DNA of 38,489 bases from Hymenobacter sp. (lineage in GTDB: Bacteria; Bacteroidota; Bacteroidia; Cytophagales; Hymenobacteraceae): assembly GCA_025353905.1 (NCBI GenBank), contig JANXNW010000314.1, positions 1 through 38,489 on the forward strand, written 5' to 3'. The notes under the pieces were generated by a model. The model searched no databases. It saw only the letters and a program-made list of their open reading frames with translations, and was not told the origin of the DNA. The translations under genes and the position numbers were made by a program. Positions 18,540 to 27,859 of this stretch are shown here, one piece after another; the first letter of the stretch is position 1, and each line of letters starts with the position of its first letter.

Positions 18540-20228
18540 ATGAAAACGTTAGCTAAACTTCTGCTCGGCGCCACGGCCGTGGCCCTGCTGGCTACCACCA
18601 CCGGCTGCAAAAAGCTGGACGAAACCCCCTACGACTTCTACGCGCCCGAAAACGTGTACAAGACCGCCGACGACGCCGAGGCGGCCATCGCCGGGGTGTA
18701 TTCCGATTTCAGCTCCTATAACTGGTTCACCAAGCCCTACTGGGAATGGCTCTCGGAGGACGAGGACCACGCGGCCGGGGCCAGCTTCGCGCTGAATAAC
18801 ATCGGGGCCGGCAACTACCTGGGCGACTACAAAACGGCCAAAATGTTTGAGGGGCCTTACAACGTGATTGCCCGCGCCAACTCGGTGCTGGAGCGCATTC
18901 CGGCCATCGACATGGACGGGGCCCGCAAAAACCGCATCCTGGGCGAGGCCCGTTTCCTGCGGGCGTTCAGCTACTTTATCCTGGTGCGCCTGTTTGGGCC
19001 GGTGCCGCTGCGCACGGCCTCGCTCACCTCCATCAGCGATGCCAACCTGCCCCGCGCGGCCGTGGCCGACGTGTACGCCCAAATTATCGATGACCTCAAG
19101 CAGGCTGAAGCGCTGATGCCCTACCAGGACGGACCCGGCGCGGGGTCCCTGGGCCACGCCAACAAGGGCGCGGCCCAGGCCCTGCTGGCCAAGGTGTATG
19201 CCACCATCGGCTCGGCTTCGCTGAAGGGGGCGTCGGTCACCGTGCCCAGCATTGTCAACAACCAGCCCTACACCTACGCCAAGGACGTGGTGGCCGGCTA
19301 CGAGGGCTTCAACAGCCGCCAGTATTACCAGCTGGCTAAGGACGCGGCCGCCCGGCTCATTGCCAGCGGCAAGTACAACCTGTTTCCGAACTACCTCGAC
19401 CTGTGGCAGAAGGCCAACGACAACCTCACGGAGCACATTTTCATGAACCAGACGCTGAAGGGCAGCCTGGTGCACGGCAACTACATGAGCCTCTACTTCA
19501 CGTCGCCCGACCTGGGGGGGCGCAGCTTTTTGTGGATGGACCCCGGCTTTTACAACCAGTTCGGCCTGCGCGACGACCGCACCCAGAAGGCCATCACCCA
19601 CTTCTGGTTTGAGGACTACGGCCAGGGCCGCTACTACAAGTATTTTCCGCGCAGCGACTCGGCGAAGTACCGCGTAGTGTCCATCACTCCGCTCAGCCCG
19701 TCCCACCCCATACGCCTGCCGGGCGACACCGTGCTGGCCTTTTACCAGGCCAAGGCCCAGATTCTGAAATACTACGTGCCGGGCATGCCCGCCGCTCCCA
19801 ACAACGCCGACGGAGTGCCCAGCGCCACCAACTACCCGCTGCTGCGCTATGCCGACGTGCTGCTGACCTACGCCGAGGCCGAAACCGAGCTGAACGGCAA
19901 CACCGCCGAGGCCCGCCGCTACTTCGTGCAGGTGCGCCGCCGCTCGAACCAGGCCGTTACCGTGGCCCAGTACCCCCTGCTCGACCCTGCGGGCCTGAGC
20001 CAGCTGCAGCTGCGCAGTGCCATCCTGGCCGAGCGCGCCCAGGAGCTGCACTTCGAATCGAACCGCCGCTACGACCTCATCCGCTGGGGTATTTTCCTGC
20101 CGGTGATGAGCCAGATTGGCATCCGCCAAAGCATCAACAAGGTGCGGACTCAGAAGCACCTGCTGCTGCCCATTGCCGGGTCTGAGCTGTCCGCTAACCG
20201 CACCATTCAGCAGAATTTTGGCTGGTAG
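18540..20228 (+). CDS. SusD/RagB-type surface glycan-binding lipoprotein
   Basis: This 562-residue product has a lipoprotein signal (lipobox ATTTGC, then KKLDETPYDFY). The helical SusD N-terminal region follows (ADDAEAAIAGVYSDFSSYNWF, ARFLRAFSYFILVRLFGPVPLRT). The C-terminal SusD region carries LLRYADVLLTYAEAETELNG and ERAQELHFESNRRYDLIRWG. It should lie on the outer surface as the lid of the SusC barrel and hand over mannan oligomers. It directly follows susC in the same transcript direction. The spacing to the next gene is 105 bases and contains a palindromic element, so the enzyme genes may be expressed at a lower level than the pair. Confidence 0.95.
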   Translation: MKTLAKLLLGATAVALLATTTGCKKLDETPYDFYAPENVYKTADDAEAAIAGVYSDFSSYNWFTKPYWEWLSEDEDHAAGASFALNNIGAGNYLGDYKTAKMFEGPYNVIARANSVLERIPAIDMDGARKNRILGEARFLRAFSYFILVRLFGPVPLRTASLTSISDANLPRAAVADVYAQIIDDLKQAEALMPYQDGPGAGSLGHANKGAAQALLAKVYATIGSASLKGASVTVPSIVNNQPYTYAKDVVAGYEGFNSRQYYQLAKDAAARLIASGKYNLFPNYLDLWQKANDNLTEHIFMNQTLKGSLVHGNYMSLYFTSPDLGGRSFLWMDPGFYNQFGLRDDRTQKAITHFWFEDYGQGRYYKYFPRSDSAKYRVVSITPLSPSHPIRLPGDTVLAFYQAKAQILKYYVPGMPAAPNNADGVPSATNYPLLRYADVLLTYAEAETELNGNTAEARRYFVQVRRRSNQAVTVAQYPLLDPAGLSQLQLRSAILAERAQELHFESNRRYDLIRWGIFLPVMSQIGIRQSINKVRTQKHLLLPIAGSELSANRTIQQNFGW

Positions 20229-20258
20229 CCGCCGCTTCTACTCTTCCATATTTTTAGC

Positions 20259-20319
20259 TTTTCGCGGCGCAAGGGTGGCGCGGGGTTCAAAGGCCCGCAC
20301 CACGCTCGCGCCGCGAAAA
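20259..20319. repeat. Palindromic intergenic element (61 bases)
   Basis: Perfect 12-bp arms TTTTCGCGGCGC (20259-20270) and GCGCCGCGAAAA (20308-20319) enclose a further imperfect stem (20271-20284 with 20294-20307) around a nine-base loop. The structure resembles REP-type extragenic palindromes. It sits between susD and GH5 and could stabilise the upstream susCD mRNA or dampen transcription of the enzymes. Confidence 0.7.
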
Positions 20320-20333
20320 TTAGCGGCACCGCC

Positions 20334-21668
20334 ATGACTCATTTTTTGCGACGGGCGGTATTGCTGCTGGCCCTGGCCAGTGGCGCGGCCCAGGCCCAGC
20401 CCGCGCCGCCGACCCAGCCCGCCCAGCCCGCCCAGCCGGCGCGGCCGGGCTTTGTGCGCGTGCAGGGGTCGCGGTTCATGCTCGACGGCCGGCCCTATCG
20501 CTACATCGGGACCAACTACTGGTACGGTGGGCTGCTGGCCACCCAGGGCCAAGCCGGTCGCCAGCGTTTGCGCAAGGAGCTTAACTTTCTGAAAAAGCGG
20601 GGCATAATCAACCTGCGCGTGATGGTGGGGGCCGAGGGCCTCACCCACGGCTACCAGTACCGGGTGCTGCAACCCTTGCAGCCCCGGCCGGGCGAGTTCG
20701 ACGAAACCATTATGGCCGGCCTCGACTACCTGCTGGCCGAACTGGGCCGGCGCGACATGAAGGCCGTGCTGCATTTCACCAACACCTGGGAGTGGAGCGG
20801 CGGCCTGGGCCAGTACCTGGAATGGAACGGCTACCCCGGCCAGCCCCTGCCCCGCAACCCCGACTGGAACTGGGACCGGTACCAGGCCTACATCGCCCAG
20901 TTTTACGCCTGCACCCCCTGCCAAAGCCAGGTTGATGCCTACGTGCGCTACGTGCTGGCCCGCACCAATGCCCGCACCGGCCAGCGGTACGTGGACGACC
21001 CGGCCATCATGGCCTGGGAGGTCATCAACGAGCCGCGGCCCATGCAGCCGGCCGCCGGGCCCGCCTTCGAGTCCTGGATGCGGCACATGGCGGCTTTGGT
21101 CAAAGCCATCGACCCCAACCACCTGCTGGCCACCGGCAGCGAGGGCGATATCGCCAGCCACGACGACTTGGGCGTGTACCAGCGCCTGCACGCCGACCCG
21201 AACATCGACTACCTCACCATCCACATCTGGCCCAAAAACTGGGGCTGGTTCCGCGACACGGCCACCGCCCGCAGCCTGCCCGCCGTGCTGAGCCGCACCA
21301 CGGCCTACGTGGCCCGGCACGCCGCCGTGGCCGCCGCCCTGGGCAAGCCGCTGGTGGTGGAAGAATTCGGCCTGCCCCGCGACGGGCACACGTTCTCGCC
21401 CGCCGCCGGCACGGCTTGGCGAGACGAGTACTACGCCACCCTGTTTGGGCTGATGCGGGGCCGCGGCGCGGCCAGCCAAACGCTGGCCGGCTACAACTTC
21501 TGGTCTTTCGGGGGCCGGGCGCGGCCGGTGCCGGGCCAGGTGTTCTGGAAGCCCGGCGATGCCTACCTGGGCGACCCCGGCGGCGAGGAACAGGGCCTGA
21601 ACTCGGTGTTCGACTCCGATAAATCGACCTGGAAACTGATTAAGTCCTTCCAGAAAACCCTCCAATAA
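20334..21668 (+). CDS. GH5 endo-beta-1,4-mannanase, secreted
   Basis: The 444-residue product has a signal peptide (MTHFLRRAVLLLALASGAAQAQ) followed by a Pro/Ala/Gln linker. The GH5 barrel opens with FMLDGRPYRYIGTNYWYGG, as in the GH5_7/GH5_8-like mannanases. The acid/base is Glu233 in WEVINEPRPM, and the nucleophile is Glu344 in VVEEFGLPRD. His and Trp residues near the active site (TIHIWPKNWGW) also fit the mannanase group. It should cut internal beta-1,4-mannosidic bonds of mannan or glucomannan, in the periplasm or outside. It has no lipobox and no T9SS tail. The following GH26 begins one base after its stop, so the two are translationally linked. Confidence 0.88.
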   Translation: MTHFLRRAVLLLALASGAAQAQPAPPTQPAQPAQPARPGFVRVQGSRFMLDGRPYRYIGTNYWYGGLLATQGQAGRQRLRKELNFLKKRGIINLRVMVGAEGLTHGYQYRVLQPLQPRPGEFDETIMAGLDYLLAELGRRDMKAVLHFTNTWEWSGGLGQYLEWNGYPGQPLPRNPDWNWDRYQAYIAQFYACTPCQSQVDAYVRYVLARTNARTGQRYVDDPAIMAWEVINEPRPMQPAAGPAFESWMRHMAALVKAIDPNHLLATGSEGDIASHDDLGVYQRLHADPNIDYLTIHIWPKNWGWFRDTATARSLPAVLSRTTAYVARHAAVAAALGKPLVVEEFGLPRDGHTFSPAAGTAWRDEYYATLFGLMRGRGAASQTLAGYNFWSFGGRARPVPGQVFWKPGDAYLGDPGGEEQGLNSVFDSDKSTWKLIKSFQKTLQ

Positions 21669-21669
21669 C

Positions 21670-22812
21670 ATGCGGTTCCGTCCTTCCTGTTTGCTGACCG
21701 TGCTGCTGTTGGGGCTGGGCGGCGCGTTGGGTGCGTCGGCTCAAGCTCAGGTTGGGGCCGGGGCTGATGACGGGCGGCCGTCGGACCCCAAGGCCCGACC
21801 CAAAACCGTGCGCCTCTACCGCAACCTGCACCGCCTGGCCCATACCAACGTTCTGTTCGGGCACCAGGACGACCTGGCCTACGGTCTCGACAACGGCCGG
21901 CGCTGGGTGGGCGAGGCCAATCGCTCCGACGTGAAGAGCGTGACCGGGGCCTATCCGGCCGTGTACGGCTGGGACCTGGGCCACCTGGAGCTCGACAGCG
22001 CCCGCAACCTCGACGCCGTGCCCTTCGCCAAAATCCGGCAGTACGCCCGGCAGGCATACCGGCGCGGCGGCCTCAATACCATGAGCTGGCACCTGCGCAA
22101 CCCCACCAATGGCAAAAGCGCCTGGGACACCACCAACACGGTAAGCAAGATTCTGCCCGGCGGGCTTTATCATGCCCAATACCTCGTCTACCTCGACCGG
22201 CTGGCCGACTACCTGGGCCACCTGAACAGTGGCTTCGCCAAAATCCCGGTCGTGTTCCGGCCCTTCCACGAGCACACCGGTTCCTGGTTCTGGTGGGGCC
22301 AGAAAAATTGCACCACCGCCGAGTACGTGGCCCTGTGGCGCTTCACGGTGGACTACCTGCGCAACACCCGCAAGGTGCACCACCTGCTGCTGGCCTACTC
22401 GGCGGCCGACTTTGACTCAAAGGAGCAATACCTGGAGCGCTACCCCGGCGACGACTACGTGGACATGATGGGCTTCGATGCTTACTGCTTCGGCGACGTG
22501 GGCAAGTTCCGGCAGGACCTGGACCGGCGGCTAGCCTTGCTCCAGCTCATTGCCGCCGAGCATCACAAAGTGGCCGCCCTCACCGAAACTGGCTACGAAA
22601 AGCTCCCGGCCCCCACCTGGTGGACCCAAACGCTGCTGCCCGCCCTCAGCAACTACCGCCTGGCCTACGTGCTGGTCTGGCGCAATGGCCGCCCCGACCA
22701 CTACTACGCCCCCTTCCCCGGCCAGGCCAGCGCTGACGACTTCAAGCAGTTTTACCGCGCCCCCCGTGTGCTGTTCCAGGACCGGCTCTCGCCGATGAAT
22801 ATTTACCGGTAG
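21670..22812 (+). CDS. GH26 beta-mannanase/mannobiohydrolase, secreted
   Basis: This 380-residue protein has a signal peptide (residues 1-27, ending SAQAQ) and a complete GH26 domain. GHQDDLAYG and SDVKSVTGAYPAVYGWDLG lie near the N terminus. The acid/base is Glu201 in RPFHEHTGSWFWWG, and the nucleophile is Glu306 in ALTETGYEK. The ending MNIYR is natural. The closest kind of enzyme is the Bacteroides GH26 that releases mannobiose from mannan. The downstream symporter, phosphorylase and epimerase all handle mannobiose, which supports that role. It starts one base after the GH5 stop. It is an intact paralogue of the interrupted GH26 lipoprotein at 11351-12535. Confidence 0.9.
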   Translation: MRFRPSCLLTVLLLGLGGALGASAQAQVGAGADDGRPSDPKARPKTVRLYRNLHRLAHTNVLFGHQDDLAYGLDNGRRWVGEANRSDVKSVTGAYPAVYGWDLGHLELDSARNLDAVPFAKIRQYARQAYRRGGLNTMSWHLRNPTNGKSAWDTTNTVSKILPGGLYHAQYLVYLDRLADYLGHLNSGFAKIPVVFRPFHEHTGSWFWWGQKNCTTAEYVALWRFTVDYLRNTRKVHHLLLAYSAADFDSKEQYLERYPGDDYVDMMGFDAYCFGDVGKFRQDLDRRLALLQLIAAEHHKVAALTETGYEKLPAPTWWTQTLLPALSNYRLAYVLVWRNGRPDHYYAPFPGQASADDFKQFYRAPRVLFQDRLSPMNIYR

Positions 22813-22822
22813 GGAATTCGTC

Positions 22823-22924
22823 TGTCATCCTGAGCAGAGCGAAGGACCTTATCACGTTCGCATTAGCTGAATTACCGCAAGCTGTTCTGGCGTGATAAGG
22901 TCCTTCGCTCTGCTCAGGATGACA
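22823..22924. repeat. Perfect 34-bp inverted repeat with 34-base loop
   Basis: The arm at 22823-22856 begins TGTCATCCTGAGCAGAGCG. It is the exact reverse complement of 22891-22924, which ends CGCTCTGCTCAGGATGACA. The loop is 34 bases and is not symmetrical. The perfection and the short, gene-free interior suggest a small non-autonomous element or dispersed palindromic repeat. It is not a simple terminator, because no T-run follows. It lies between the GH26 stop and the symporter start and would form a very stable hairpin in the transcript. Confidence 0.9.
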
Positions 22925-22961
22925 CACCCCACCCTCGCTCCCCCGCCGCCCACCACCCTGC

Positions 22962-24795
22962 ATGAAACTACGCCTTCTCGACATCCTTATTCTCGTTGCT
23001 TATCTGCTGGCGACCGTTGGCATCGGCCTCTACTATCGCAAAAAGGCCCGCACCGATAAGGACAGCTATATGCTGGGCGGCCGCACGCTGCCCTGGTACA
23101 AGCTGGGGCTGAGCGATGCCTCCGATATGTTCGACATCAGCGGCACGATGTGGATGGTGAGCCTGTGCTTCGCCTACGGCATGAAATCCATCTGGATTCC
23201 CTGGCTCTGGCCGGTGTTCAACCAGGTGTTTCTGATGATGTACCTCTCGCGCTGGCTGCGTCGCTCCAACGCGGCCACGGGGGCCGAGTGGCTGGCCACC
23301 CGCTTCGGCCAGCGGGGGCCGGGCGTGTGGGCCGCGCACCAAGTGGTCATCGCCTTCGCGCTGCTGAGCTGCCTGGGCTTTTTGGCCTACGGCTTCGTGG
23401 GGCTGGGCAAGTTCATGGAGATTTTTATTCCCTGGGAACTGGTGAAGGGCTACGTGCCGTTTGCCGTGGCCCCACCGTACGTGCCGCACGTCTATGGCAT
23501 CGTATTCACGCTGTTTGCCATGTTCTATTCCATCGTTGGGGGCATGCACAGCATCGTGCTCGGCGACATGGTGAAGTACGCCATCATGACGGTGGCCTGC
23601 CTGGCCATTGCCGTCATCGCCTTCGTGAAGCTGCGGGGCCAGCCACTGGCTGTGCCCGAAGGCTGGTTCAACCCCTTTTTTGGCTGGCGGCTGGGGCTGG
23701 ATTGGCAGCGCATTATCCCGGAAGTGAACAGCAAGATTGCCAGCGACGGCTACTCACTGTTCGGTATTTTCTTCATGATGATGGCCTTCAAGGGCATTTT
23801 TGCCTCGCTGGCCGGCCCCGCGCCGAACTTACGACATGCAGAAAATCCTCAGCACCCGCTCGCCCGAGGAGGCCAGCAAGATGAGCGGCTTCGTGTCCAT
23901 CATCCTGCTGCCCATCCGCTACGCCCTCATCATCGGCCTCACGGTGCTGGGCCTGCTCTACTACCACCAGATGAACCTGAAAGCGCCCGATGGCAGCATC
24001 GACTTCGAGCGCATCCTGCCGCTCACCATCAACAACTTCCTGCCCACCGGCCTGATGGGGCTGGTGCTCACGGGCCTGCTCGGGGCCTTCATGGGCACGT
24101 TCAGCGGCACCGTGAACGCGGCTCAGGCCTACATTGTCAATGACATCTACCTCAAGTACCTCAACCCGCAGGCTCCCACCGGGCGCATCATCTCGATGAA
24201 CTACCTGACGGGCGTGGCGGTGGTGGCCCTGGGCGTGAGCCTGGGCTTTCTGGCCAAGGACGTGAACACGGTGCTGCAATTCATCGTGTCGGCGCTGTAC
24301 GGCGGCTACATCGCGGCCAACGTGCTGAAGTGGCATTGGTGGCGCTTCAATGCCACGGGCTTTTCCGTGGGCATGGCCACGGGCATCGTGGCAGCCATGA
24401 TTTTTGGGTTTTTGCTGCCGGCCAGCCAGCTGTTGTACTGGTTTCCGCTGCTGTTTGGCCTTTCGCTGGCGGGCTCCGTGGTGGGCACTTACCTGGCTCC
24501 GCCCACCGAGCCGGCCGTGCTGCACGCCTTCTATCGCAACGTGCGGCCCTGGGGCCTCTGGGGGCCGGTGCTGGCCGCGGTACAGGCCCAGGACCCCGGT
24601 TTTCAGCCCAACCGCAACTTCCGGCTCAACCTGTTCAACGTGGGGCTCGGCATCGTCGCCCAGCTCTGCCTCACCATTCTGCCCATGTATTTGATTTTGA
24701 GCCAAAAGCTGCCGCTGCTCATCACGGTGGGCATCCTGGTAGTCGTCGTCACCATTCTCAAGAAAACCTGGTGGAACAAGCTCTCCGAATATTAA
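22962..24795 (+). pseudogene. SSS-family sodium:mannobiose symporter with a +1 frameshift
   Basis: The first frame (22962 onward) encodes a polytopic Na+/solute symporter (MKLRLLDILILVAYLLATVGIGLYYRKK, SDASDMFDISGTMWMV) up to GPAPN at codon 289. It then runs into an unrelated frame that stops at 24143. The true continuation, YDMQKILSTRSPEEASKMSG, is one base out of phase and reads to 24795. Removing one T at 23829-23830 restores a continuous protein of 610 residues, normal for the family. In known mannan pathways a symporter of this type brings mannobiose to the epimerase and phosphorylase. If the extra T is real, the transporter lacks its second half. Because the downstream frame is otherwise clean, the change is recent or is a sequencing error. 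Confidence 0.85.
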
Positions 24796-24819
24796 GCTGC
24801 TACCAATCAAGGGGAAATA

Positions 24820-24847
24820 CGCCCGGCTGCTGGTGAGCAGCCGGGCG
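24820..24847. terminator. Perfect hairpin after the symporter gene
   Basis: A 12-bp stem CGCCCGGCTGCT/AGCAGCCGGGCG with loop GGTG lies 25 bases past the symporter stop. No T-run follows. It may terminate part of the transcription or protect the upstream mRNA. The 236-base gap to the phosphorylase leaves room for a separate promoter. Confidence 0.55.
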
Positions 24848-25031
24848 ACTGCCGGCAGGGCCTTTCGTAAGGCTCGGCCGGCCGCTGGTCCGCCGCTGGT
24901 GGGAATCTGGGCGGGCCAGCATTTCTCCCCTCGAAAACGACGCTCGTCCGTGGCCCGGCCGTGTATTCACAGCCAAGCTTTTATCCGATTATGTCCGACA
25001 TATCCAGGTGCTCCTTTCAACCGCTACCTTT

Positions 25032-26249
25032 ATGAAGCCTTCCTTCGAAAACCGCCTGCTGGCCTTGCACACGGCCCACGAAGCCCTCATTACCCGCCCC
25101 AACCTGCCCCTAGAGCTGGGCAATGGCGTGTATGACCGGTACCGGCACCCGGTGCTTACGGCCGCGCATGCCCCGCTGACCTGGCGCTACGACCTGCACC
25201 CGACCACCAACCCTTTCCTGATGGAGCGCCTGGGCATCAACGCGGTGCTCAATGCCGGGGCCATCAAGTGGCAGGGCCGCTACGCGGTGGTGGCCCGCGT
25301 GGAAGGGGCCGACCGCAAGTCGTTCTTCGCCGTGGCCGACAGCGCCAACGGCGTCGATAACTTCCGCTTCTGGGAGTACCCCATCGTGCTGCCCGAAACC
25401 GACATACCCGACACCAACGTGTACGACATGCGCCTGACGCAGCACGCCGACGGCTGGATTTACGGCACCTTCTGCACCGAGCGCCGCGACCCCGCCGCGC
25501 CCGCCGCCGACCAAGCGGCCGCCGTGGCCCGCTGCGGCATTGCCCGCACCCGCGACCTCGTGACTTGGGAGCGCCTGGCCGACCTGAAAACCCGCTCGGC
25601 CCAGCAGCGCAACGTGGTGCTGCACCCCGAGTTCGTGGACGGCCAGTACGCCTTCTACACCCGCCCGCAGGACGGGTTTATTGAGGCCGGCGCGGGCGGC
25701 GGCATTGGGTTTGGCCTGTCGGCTTCCATCGAGCAGGCCGAGGTGCGGGAAGAAACCCTGCTTGACCGCAAGCAATACCACACCGTGTGCGAGGCCAAAA
25801 ATGGCCAGGGTCCCCCGCCCCTCAAAACGCCGCTGGGCTGGCTGCACCTGGCCCACGGCGTGCGCAACACCGCCGCCGGCCTGCGCTACGTGCTGTACCT
25901 GTTCCTGACCGATTTGCACGACCTCACACGCATCACGCACAAGCCGAGCGGCTATTTCCTGGCCCCGGAAGGGGAGGAGCGCATCGGCGACGTGTCGAAC
26001 GTGCTGTTCTGCAACGGCTGGATTGCCGACGAGGACGGCCGCGTGTTCATCTACTACGCCTCGTCGGACACCCGTTTGCACGTAGCCACCACCACCATCG
26101 CGCAGCTGCTCGACTACGTGCAGCACACGCCGGCCGACGGGCTCTCGTCGCACGCCACCGCCCAGGCCATTGTCGATTTGATTGACCACAACAAGGCTCT
26201 CGAAGCCGTTGCGTCCGCCCTCAGCGTGTCGGCCCACGGCCTGGAGTAG
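25032..26249 (+). CDS. GH130 beta-1,4-mannosylglucose phosphorylase
   Basis: The ATG at 25032 (405 residues) matches where the family starts. An ATG eight codons upstream adds nothing recognisable. There is no signal peptide, so it is cytoplasmic. [44 protein letters not shown] with the likely catalytic Asp132, and YGTFCTE are typical of the GH130_1 group. That group converts Man-beta-1,4-Glc and phosphate to alpha-mannose-1-phosphate and glucose. The next gene encodes the 2-epimerase that makes this substrate from mannobiose, a pairing known from Bacteroides and Rhodothermus. The 28-base gap supports co-expression. Subgroup assignment is by motif and context. Confidence 0.9.
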   Translation: MKPSFENRLLALHTAHEALITRPNLPLELGNGVYDRYRHPVLTAAHAPLTWRYDLHPTTNPFLMERLGINAVLNAGAIKWQGRYAVVARVEGADRKSFFAVADSANGVDNFRFWEYPIVLPETDIPDTNVYDMRLTQHADGWIYGTFCTERRDPAAPAADQAAAVARCGIARTRDLVTWERLADLKTRSAQQRNVVLHPEFVDGQYAFYTRPQDGFIEAGAGGGIGFGLSASIEQAEVREETLLDRKQYHTVCEAKNGQGPPPLKTPLGWLHLAHGVRNTAAGLRYVLYLFLTDLHDLTRITHKPSGYFLAPEGEERIGDVSNVLFCNGWIADEDGRVFIYYASSDTRLHVATTTIAQLLDYVQHTPADGLSSHATAQAIVDLIDHNKALEAVASALSVSAHGLE

Positions 26250-26277
26250 CAGAGCGACATCCCGGCAAAACCGCACC

Positions 26278-27471
26278 ATGCAGCAGCAAGCACAGGAATT
26301 TCAGCAGGAGCTTGACCGGATTCTGGCTTATTGGAGCACCTACGCGCCCGACGAGCAGTACGGCGGCTTCCATGGGCAGATTACCGACGCAAACGAGGTA
26401 GTCGCGCAGGCTCCCAAAGGCGCGGTGCTGAATGCCCGTATCCTGTGGACGTTTTCGGCGGCCTACTGCCACCAGCCCCAGCCCCACTTGCTGGCCCTGG
26501 CCACCCGCGCCTACGAGTACCTGGCGCGGCATTTCTTCGACCCGGAGCACGGCGGCGTGTATTGGTCAGTTGATTATATGGGCCAGCCGCTCGACACCAG
26601 GAAGCAGGTGTACGCCCTGGCTTTTGCCATTTACGGGCTGAGCGAATACTACGCGGCCAGCGGCCACGTGCCGGCCCTGGCGCACGCCCAGGACCTGTTT
26701 CGCCTCATCGAGCAGCACAGCTTCGACCGCGCCCACGGCGGCTACCTGGAGGCCCTGGCCCGCGACTGGTCCCCGCTGGCCGACCTGCGCCTGAGCGCCC
26801 GGGATGCTAACGAGAAAAAGACCATGAACACCCACCTCCACGTCCTGGAGGCCTACACCACCCTCTACCGCCACTGGCCCGATGCTCACCTGCGGACGCA
26901 GATTCAGGGGCTGCTGACCGTATTTCTGGCCCACCTCATCGACCCCGTCACCCAGCACCTGCGCCTGTTTCTCGACGAGCGGTGGCAGCCCAAATCCACG
27001 GTCGTTTCCTTTGGCCACGACATTGAGGCCGCCTGGCTGCTGCTCGAGGCGGCCGAAGCGCTGGGCGACGAGGCCATCATCGACCAATTCCGCCAAGTGG
27101 CCGTGGCCCTGGCCGCCGCCGCCGCCGAGGGCCTGAACCCAGCCGGCGGCCTGAGCTACGAGTTCGACCCCGCCACCGCCCACTGGGACCACGACCAGCA
27201 CTGGTGGGTGCAGGCCGAGGCCCTGGTGGGCCTGCTCACGGCCTACCAAATCAGCGGACAGCCGCGCTTCTACGAGCAGTTCGTCGCCGTCTGGGACTTT
27301 ACCCGCCGCCATGTGCTGGACTACGAGCGCGGCGAGTGGTACTGGGGCATCACGTCCGCCCTCGCCCCAATGGCCGGCCAGGACAAGGCCGGCTTCTGGA
27401 AATGCCCCTACCACAACGCCCGCGCCTGCCTGGAAATCCTGGCCCGGCTCGCTCGCCCGCAAGGGGTGTAG
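26278..27471 (+). CDS. Cellobiose/mannobiose 2-epimerase
   Basis: The ATG at 26278 gives 397 residues, the usual size for cellobiose 2-epimerases of the AGE superfamily. It has no signal peptide and so acts in the cytoplasm. Visible active-site elements are Arg54 (LNARILW), the His pair in NTHLHVLEAY (186 and 188), His247 in SFGHDIEAAWLL, Trp309-Trp310 in HDQHWWVQAE, Trp374 and His379 in FWKCPYHNARACLE. The enzyme would convert beta-1,4-mannobiose to Man-beta-1,4-Glc for the adjacent GH130. It is the last gene of the locus, and the inserted element begins 191 bases past its stop. Confidence 0.92.
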   Translation: MQQQAQEFQQELDRILAYWSTYAPDEQYGGFHGQITDANEVVAQAPKGAVLNARILWTFSAAYCHQPQPHLLALATRAYEYLARHFFDPEHGGVYWSVDYMGQPLDTRKQVYALAFAIYGLSEYYAASGHVPALAHAQDLFRLIEQHSFDRAHGGYLEALARDWSPLADLRLSARDANEKKTMNTHLHVLEAYTTLYRHWPDAHLRTQIQGLLTVFLAHLIDPVTQHLRLFLDERWQPKSTVVSFGHDIEAAWLLLEAAEALGDEAIIDQFRQVAVALAAAAAEGLNPAGGLSYEFDPATAHWDHDQHWWVQAEALVGLLTAYQISGQPRFYEQFVAVWDFTRRHVLDYERGEWYWGITSALAPMAGQDKAGFWKCPYHNARACLEILARLARPQGV

Positions 27472-27619
27472 CTTTCCCTGACCAACCAGCATCGCCTCCA
27501 AAACCTGGTCTTTGCCCAAGGTATCAGCTTCAGCAAGCAAAATGGACTTTATCGAACCAGCCGGCCTAATGTTATTTTTCGAGCTAATTAGCGAATTATC
27601 AGCTGGCAGCGAAGGACAG

Positions 27620-27653
27620 AAAAAAGAATTGCCGGTCAAAATTGACCGGCAAT
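27620..27653 (-). terminator. Intrinsic terminator, probably the displaced terminator of the tRNA
   Basis: On the minus strand a perfect 12-bp stem ATTGCCGGTCAA/TTGACCGGCAAT with a two-base loop is followed within two bases by a run of six T. It lies nine bases beyond attL. In the uninterrupted chromosome it would directly follow the 3' end of the tRNA gene that now lies at 34512-34585. No minus-strand gene here otherwise needs a terminator, although it could also stop rightward transcription from the epimerase. Confidence 0.7.
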
Positions 27654-27661
27654 CCAATTGG

Positions 27662-27677
27662 GTGGGCCCAGCTGGAA
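27662..27677. other. attL (copy of tRNA 3' end)
   Basis: GTGGGCCCAGCTGGAA is identical to 34511-34526, where it forms part of the T loop, the 3' T-stem strand, the 3' acceptor strand and the discriminator base of the tRNA. This copy is not part of any tRNA fold. Confidence 0.85.
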
Positions 27678-27786
27678 CCCACATACCCGAACCGCCCCGG
27701 CCCTGAAACCCCCTAGAAACCCTTCCAACGCGGTTTTTAGGGGGGTCGGAGGTCGGGTAGGGTAGGGCAAAACCGGCCTAGAGCGG

Positions 27787-27817
27787 AAGTTTTGTCCCGC
27801 AACGTGTCCCGCAAGAA
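27787..27817. repeat. 31-bp terminal direct repeat, left copy
   Basis: It is identical base for base to 34429-34459. The core is two direct copies of TGTCCCGCAA (27793-27802 and 27805-27814) spaced 12 bases apart. The left copy lies 110 bases inside attL and 43 bases before the integrase start. Its position and paired architecture suit arm-type integrase or excisionase binding sites. Confidence 0.8.
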
Positions 27818-27859
27818 TAAGCTGTAGTATATTCGCGTATTCACTTTCCGGGCTAGGAA

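Noticed and set aside
23815..23835. Programmed ribosomal frameshift in the symporter gene
   Set aside because: No slippery heptamer or downstream pseudoknot is evident, and such regulation is not known for SSS symporters. A mutation or an error is simpler.
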